Shown: positions 7,484-11,027 of the stretch, one piece after another
Layout of the letters: the number at the start of each line of letters is the position of its first letter
Numbering within the stretch: position 1 is the first letter of the stretch
DNA from: Brachionus koreanus
Lineage: Eukaryota > Rotifera > Eurotatoria > Ploima > Brachionidae
Length of the DNA: 11,027 bases
Reading direction: 5' to 3'
Assembly (NCBI GenBank): GCA_016987375.1
Contig: PJRA01000314.1
Span: 667,500 to 678,526, forward strand
Notes under the pieces: model-generated
What the model saw: the letters and a program-made list of their open reading frames with translations, nothing else
What the model was told of the DNA's origin: nothing
Databases searched by the model: none
Made by a program: the position numbers and the translations under genes

Positions 7484-8909
7484 ATGTCACTAAATATAAG
7501 ACTGCTTTTTTTGACTCTCAGTCTGGCTGTAGCATTATATGCCCAACAAAATTGCCAAAACATAGGAGATATTCAAGTTTTCTATGATCCAAGTTGCGCT
7601 CAAGGTGGTGCTGGCTGCAATGCAGGCGGACAAGGACAGTTGTGCCGCTTTTGTGGGTAATAACTGTATTATTGGAAGCTTTTAAATCTTTTAAATTTGG
7701 TATCATTTAAGTTTTGACATTTATCCTCCATGTCCAGCTGCTACAACAACGACAACAACAACTCGAACTAGTGCAACAACAACAACTAAGAGTGGATCAA
7801 CAACCACTAAAACAACTACTACAAGAGGGCCAACCACTTCAAGAACAACAGGTCCTACAGTTCCAGGAGAGTGTGTAACCGAACCTGAAGAAATTTGGGA
7901 AAATGGTGAAAGATTAGTTTTTTATGATGACTTTGATTTCCTAGACTTCAAAAAGTGGAGACATGATTTGACATTGTCTGGTGGTGGCAATTGGGAATTT
8001 CAATTGTATCATAATAACAGATCAAATTCATTTATAAGAGATGGAGTTCTTCACATTAGACCAACATTGACTGAAGATAGAATTGGAGATGCCAATTTAA
8101 GAAGTGGTTACAGAATGGATATGTGGGGAGGTTCCCCTGCTGATCAATGCACAGGAAACAACTTTTACGGATGTGAAAGAACATCAGGTTCTGGTGGAAA
8201 CATTCTAAATCCAATTCAAAGCGCTAAAATAACAACATCGACTTCTTTTTCTATCAAATATGGAAGGGTCGAAGTTCGTGCCAAATTACCCAGAGGAGAT
8301 TGGCTTTGGCCAGCTATATGGATGTTGCCAGCTCAAAATATTTATGGAATGTGGCCGGCAAGTGGTGAAATAGATATTATGGAAAGCAGAGGTAATTTGA
8401 ACTATCCAGCATCAGCTGAAGGTGGTGTTGAAAGCTTTGGCTCGACTCTTCATTGGGGAGCTGACTGGACTCAGAATAGATATCATTTAACCCATCAAAT
8501 TTATACACATCCAAGTCCATTGAGTGATGAATTTCACGTTTATGGTCTTCATTGGACAGAGGAAAGACTCTATACTTATATAGATGATCCAAGCAATGTT
8601 GTTTTAGATGTTGATTTGACAACGCAAAGTTTTTGGGAAATGGGCAAATTTTCTGATGTTTATGATAATCCATGGGAAGGTGCTGGATCAAATGCTCCTT
8701 TTGATAATGAATTTTATCTAATAATTAATTTGGCTGTTGGTGGCACTGCCGGATATTTTAAAGATGGAGTTGGTGGCAAACCATGGTCAGACAAAAGTTC
8801 AAGTTCAGTTAATGAATTTTACGCTGCCAAAAATAGTTGGTACTCAACATGGAATAACAAAGATTTGGACTTTGAAATCGATTGGGTCAAAGTTTGGAGC
8901 TTCAAATAA
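7484..8909 (+). CDS. Secreted GH16 beta-1,3-glucanase (laminarinase-like), two exons
   Basis: Joined exons 7484-7656 and 7712-8909 give 456 residues. The start is chosen because it begins a clean signal peptide (residues 1-20, ending ALYA before QQNC). Residues 24-66 form a small module with six Cys (24, 38, 45, 54, 57, 65). Residues 68-107 are a Thr-rich linker, probably O-glycosylated. The glycoside hydrolase family 16 domain spans about 118-456: FYDDFD (127-132), YGRVEVRAKLP (241-251), LWPAIWMLP (256-264), active-site GEIDIMESRGN (276-286), INLAVGG (396-402) and FEIDWVKVW (445-453). Glu277, Asp279 and Glu282 of the ExDxxE motif are all present, so this should be an active enzyme, unlike the catalytically dead glucan-recognition relatives in arthropods. 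Expected activity is endo-hydrolysis of beta-1,3-glucans such as laminarin, in digestion or defence; the exact substrate is inferred. The gene is intact and less AT-rich than its surroundings. Confidence 0.92.
7657..7711 (+). other. 55-base GT-AG intron of the glucanase gene
   Basis: The first exon frame hits a stop at 7658-7660. A GTAATA donor at 7657 and a TTTAAG acceptor ending at 7711 remove 55 bases and restore the frame exactly: Gly58 is split in phase 2 and followed by FDIYPPCP and the Thr-rich linker in the same frame as the catalytic domain. The length (1 modulo 3) is what the frame change needs, and the nearest other AG would leave an intron of only 22 bases. The intron falls inside the Cys module just before its last Cys. 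The predicted splice has not been tested against transcripts. Confidence 0.88.
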
Positions 8910-8957
8910 ATTAAGAAAAAAAAATTACTTATTTATTATTTATTTATTTTGCTCAAA

Positions 8958-8963
8958 AATAAA
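8958..8963 (+). promoter_or_regulatory. Candidate polyadenylation signal of the glucanase gene
   Basis: AATAAA lies 49 bases after the stop codon. Another copy overlaps the stop itself (8905-8910), which is too close to be the likely signal. Common by chance in this AT-rich DNA. Confidence 0.4.
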
Positions 8964-9762
8964 ATTAATATAGACAATTAATTTACAAGATTTAGAAGAA
9001 TAAGATTTAAAAATTTTAGTTTACATTTGAATAAAATCCAAAATTTTTTCAATAACTTAATTACATATAATTTCGGAATATTTTCCAAGATTAAAAAATT
9101 AAATTTTTTACGATTAAAAATTACAAATTGCACACCAAGTTTCAACGAGATAAAAAGTTTAAATAAAATTTCAATTTAGGTTTTGTGAACAACTTTAGAA
9201 GGAAATTTTGATTTTCCTTTAATAAAAATAAGTTTTTGTGCTTTCTAAAAATCAAAAAAATCTTTTAAAAAATATGTCTGAAGCTTATATCTCATAAAGT
9301 TACAAATTTGATGGCATCACTGTAGCAATGTAAAAAATCTTTTTAATAAAAATAATTTCCTATTAACCTGAAAAGATTAATTTGATTCAAGTTTTGTTAA
9401 GTTCTTGACCAATTATTGAGCTTAATAAACAAATATCCGTAAAAATTAAGATGTCTTCATCACCTACTTTAGTCCTATTTGGAAAGACTTTTTCCCTATT
9501 TTCAAAATTCATATAAAAAGTTTTAGAGCAGTTAATAAAAAATTATTAAAAAAAAATAAACTTTTTTTAATTTTTATTCTAAAAATAATTTTATTTCTAA
9601 AAATTATTTTATAAAAATTAGCTATATGTTGAATAAATCGGATTTCTTGACATGGTTACAAATTTGTTGATTGACCTTGAAAATAAAAAAGCTTGGATAA
9701 TAATTTTATTAATTTTATGTTCATTTTTTTAACTTCTTCTGCCATTCGAATTTTCTTGTAAT
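8964..9762. other. AT-rich intergenic DNA, no gene seen
   Basis: About 800 bases of A/T-rich sequence after the glucanase gene, with frequent stops in all frames. I see no RNA gene, transposon end or convincing coding. The minus-strand open frame that reaches into 9656-9868 combines this DNA with the microsatellite and LINE 3' end and shows no protein family signal. Confidence 0.6.
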
Positions 9763-9797
9763 CTCTGAGAGAGAGAGTGTGTACATGTGTGTCTGTT
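9763..9797. repeat. Short GA/GT microsatellite at a LINE 3' end
   Basis: A run of GA units passes into GT units (GAGAGAGAGAGTGTGT, then ACATGTGTGT). It directly abuts the 3' terminus of the GC-rich LINE-derived block on the minus strand, where a simple-repeat tail is expected. Confidence 0.7.
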
Positions 9798-10030
9798 AAG
9801 CCCTTACCCTCCCATTTTCTCATCCGGACTTGGGACCGGCAATGGTATGGTTGCGACTCAACAGTCACCCGCCAAAGTTACTATGGGACGTTCATCATAA
9901 ACAGCGCCACTCATCCGAGCACTCAATGGCTGCGAACTCGACAACTATTTAGACTAGCTTGGAACCACAAACCAAGCGTGNCACTCCTCTTTTTTCATCC
10001 GGGCTGGCAACCGTCAACGGCAGAGTTAAT
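9798..10030 (-). mobile_element. GC-rich LINE (or LINE-tailed SINE) 3' end
   Basis: This block is far richer in G+C than its surroundings and reads on the minus strand like the 3' end of a LINE or a SINE sharing a LINE tail: ATTGCCGGTCCCAAGTCCGG, then ATGAGAAAATGGGAGGGT, then the microsatellite. Similar 'GGTCCCAAGCCCGGATAAA...GGAGGGTT' tails occur at the 3' ends of several animal LINEs and tail-sharing SINEs, as I recall them. A diverged second copy of the motif lies 175 bases away (CATCCGG at 9821-9827 and 9996-10002), so the tail appears duplicated within the element. One base (9981) is unresolved (N). No protein is assigned; the plus-strand open frame through here is spurious. Confidence 0.65.
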
Positions 10031-10276
10031 ATTTTTAACCTGTTACTGCTTTTATTTTTTCTTACCATTTTTCTCTTTTTCTATTGTCATTTTTTGTTTT
10101 GAAAAAAAAAAATTTTCAAAAAAATAAAATGAATTGGTAATACTTCGAAAACGCTTCTATTTATGCCCGGTTTAGTTGATTTCTATAGGTCAATTTTGCC
10201 CATTCTTGAAAATTACAAGAATAGAGTACAAAGCGAATATAAGTAAACAAAAATAAATAAAGATGAGAGAATGTAA

Positions 10277-10378
10277 GAATTTGCATCGGACAGAGATCTT
10301 AGAAACTGGGCGATAGCTGCTTAACATCATTCTGTTACCCTTTTTATGAATCGGTGACACATTAGATGACTTACCAGA
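10277..10378 (-). pseudogene. LINE reverse transcriptase fragment (pre-palm motif)
   Basis: Within a minus-strand open frame (10456 to 10190), residues coded by 10378-10277 read SGKSSNVSPIHKKGNR and then SSYRPVSKISVRCKF. This is the classical entry to LINE reverse transcriptases, 'W-x-x-ANV-x-PI-x-KKGDR-x-x-x-x-NYRPISL-x-S-x-x-CK-hydrophobic', with the NYRPISL core kept as SYRPVSK. The rest of the frame on both sides does not continue the family convincingly. It may belong to the same element as the GC-rich 3' end at 9798-10030 with its middle deleted, or to a separate insertion. Confidence 0.75.
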
Positions 10379-10526
10379 TGTTTTCTCAGCGCTATCAATG
10401 CAGACATTTTTATGATTATACTTATAAACAACTAAGTCCAATGAAACATTTACCAAAACAAGATTCTTTTCTTTTATTATTCGCTAACAGTCTTTCAATA
10501 CTGTCTTAGTAACTTTCGGAATCATA

Positions 10527-10548
10527 CAATTAATTATTTAATTAATTG
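10527..10548. repeat. 22-bp AT-rich near-perfect palindrome
   Basis: Ten bases on each side pair exactly (CAATTAATTA against TAATTAATTG), with only the central pair unmatched. Made of A and T except for the end bases. Function unknown; a short palindrome in AT-rich DNA can arise by chance, though ten matched pairs is fairly long. Confidence 0.5.
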
Positions 10549-10656
10549 ATTCAAATTTAATACAATTATGAAAAATATCTAAAACTGATATCTCTTTTCT
10601 CCAATACTTTGTCATTTTACGTTGTTGACGTTGAGAATATTTTAGAAGCTTATTTC

Positions 10657-11027
10657 TTAACACTAGAAGCAGCAAAAGAGTCATTTGGCTCTTTTAAAAA
10701 AATTTTAAATCCTCGTATATTTTGAATAGATTTTTCAAATCAATAAATCTTTTTTAATTTTATGCAGATTATTAAATTTTCTTTAAAAATGATATTACTT
10801 TATATTTGAGTGACATGTCACTATGCGCAGGTATTCGCTTATAGTGACGTGTCACTATAAATCGGTTTGAAAAACCTATAATGACATGTCACTATAAGCG
10901 AAAAAAGGGTAAAATTGCATTCTTTTCAAAATATTTGTACCCCTTATAGTGACATGTCACTATATATTTATAAATTATTTTATCTTTGTTAAAATAAAAC
11001 AGATTAAATTGAAGAAAAAACAACCAA
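10657..11027. mobile_element. piggyBac-like MITE (copy 2), interrupted and cut by window edge
   Basis: TTAA at 10657-10660 is followed by CACTAGAAGCAGCAAAAGAG, matching the left end of the MITE at 423 with few changes. The alignment continues for about 140 bases (shared ATCCTCGTAT, GAATAGATTTTTCAAAT, TTACTTTATA). At about 10805 the match breaks for some 155-160 bases holding four palindromes, then resumes (TTTATAAATTATT, AATTGAA-GAAAAAAC) to the window end. By comparison with copy 1, the right terminal repeat and TTAA should lie some 25 bases past the edge. A subterminal hairpin AAAAGAG-TCATTTGG-CTCTTTT (10674-10695) sits where copy 1 has a weaker one. Confidence 0.82.
10808..10964. repeat. 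Cluster of four TGACATGTCA-core palindromes nested in MITE copy 2
   Basis: Four related palindromes occur: AGTGACATGTCACT (10809-10822), TTATAGTGACGTGTCACTAT (from 10839, palindromic to 10860), TATAATGACATGTCACTATA (10877-10896) and TATAGTGACATGTCACTATA (10945-10964, perfect over 20 bp). Centre-to-centre spacings are 34, 37 and 68 bases. The second and third, with flanking CGCTT/AAGCG, form one large inverted repeat (10836-10900) with an inner GGTTT-GAA-AAACC hairpin. The block begins and ends with a palindrome and is flanked by TATATTT on both sides (10801-10807 and 10963-10969), which could be a target duplication. It is absent from MITE copy 1. It has no coding and no assigned family. Confidence 0.8.

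Noticed and set aside
7518..7706. Minus-strand open frame over the first glucanase exon and intron
   Set aside because: It overlaps the signal peptide and Cys module in antisense and resembles no family.
8377..8973. Minus-strand frame (8377-8691) and second plus-strand frame (8737-8973) within the glucanase gene
   Set aside because: Both are shadows of the GH16 coding frame, which carries all family motifs.
10097..10121. TTTTGAAAA/TTTTCAAAA inverted repeat with an A-run loop
   Set aside because: Made almost wholly of A/T runs, so it is expected by chance in this composition, and it has no flanking structure.
9777..10127. Plus-strand open frame of 116 codons across the GC-rich block
   Set aside because: It crosses an N, a microsatellite edge and low-complexity T-runs. 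Repeat structure on the minus strand explains the sequence better.
10809..10822. p53-type response element in the GACATGTC core
   Set aside because: The flanks break the RRRCWWGYYY half-site at both outer positions, and the sites sit inside mobile DNA.
10809..10964. CRISPR-like array of four repeats
   Set aside because: The repeats are full palindromes, the spacers are unequal and partly inverted copies of each other, and the genome is eukaryotic with no cas genes.

Overview
This window looks like nuclear DNA of a small invertebrate animal. My best guess is a monogonont rotifer such as Brachionus; the clade is an inference and could be another spiralian. The reasons are very AT-rich intergenic DNA, a 55-base GT-AG intron, a METTL24-type methyltransferase (a metazoan family), an invertebrate-type secreted beta-1,3-glucanase, and many decayed non-LTR retrotransposons, a Tc1/mariner-type transposase relic and TTAA-flanked MITEs. 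Nothing suggests a prokaryotic genome.

Left part (1-2400) is a transposon graveyard. It holds the 3' part of a mariner-like transposase running off the left edge on the minus strand. Next is a complete 215-bp piggyBac-like MITE. After that come minus-strand LINE relics: the structured 3' end and ORF2 C-terminus of one element, small endonuclease and reverse-transcriptase pieces in an odd order, and a longer reverse-transcriptase palm fragment of what seems a second element.

Middle part (2400-7450) is AT-rich. A diverged direct duplication of about 0.55-0.6 kb (about 3080-3620 and 3881-4495) lies immediately upstream of an intact single-exon gene at 4503-5459, a membrane-anchored METTL24-like methyltransferase. 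The 2 kb after it has only weak inverted repeats and one unexplained open stretch.

Right part (7450-8909) is a two-exon gene for a secreted GH16 glucanase: signal peptide, small six-cysteine module, threonine-rich linker and catalytic domain with its full active-site motif. It probably digests algal or fungal beta-1,3-glucan outside the cell. It shows no functional link to the methyltransferase.

The right flank (9760-11027) returns to mobile DNA: a GC-rich LINE 3' end beside a GA/GT microsatellite, a short reverse-transcriptase relic, and a second copy of the MITE. That copy is interrupted by a block of four near-identical palindromes built on TGACATGTCA, absent from the first copy. This palindrome block and the duplication upstream of the methyltransferase are the least explained structures here.
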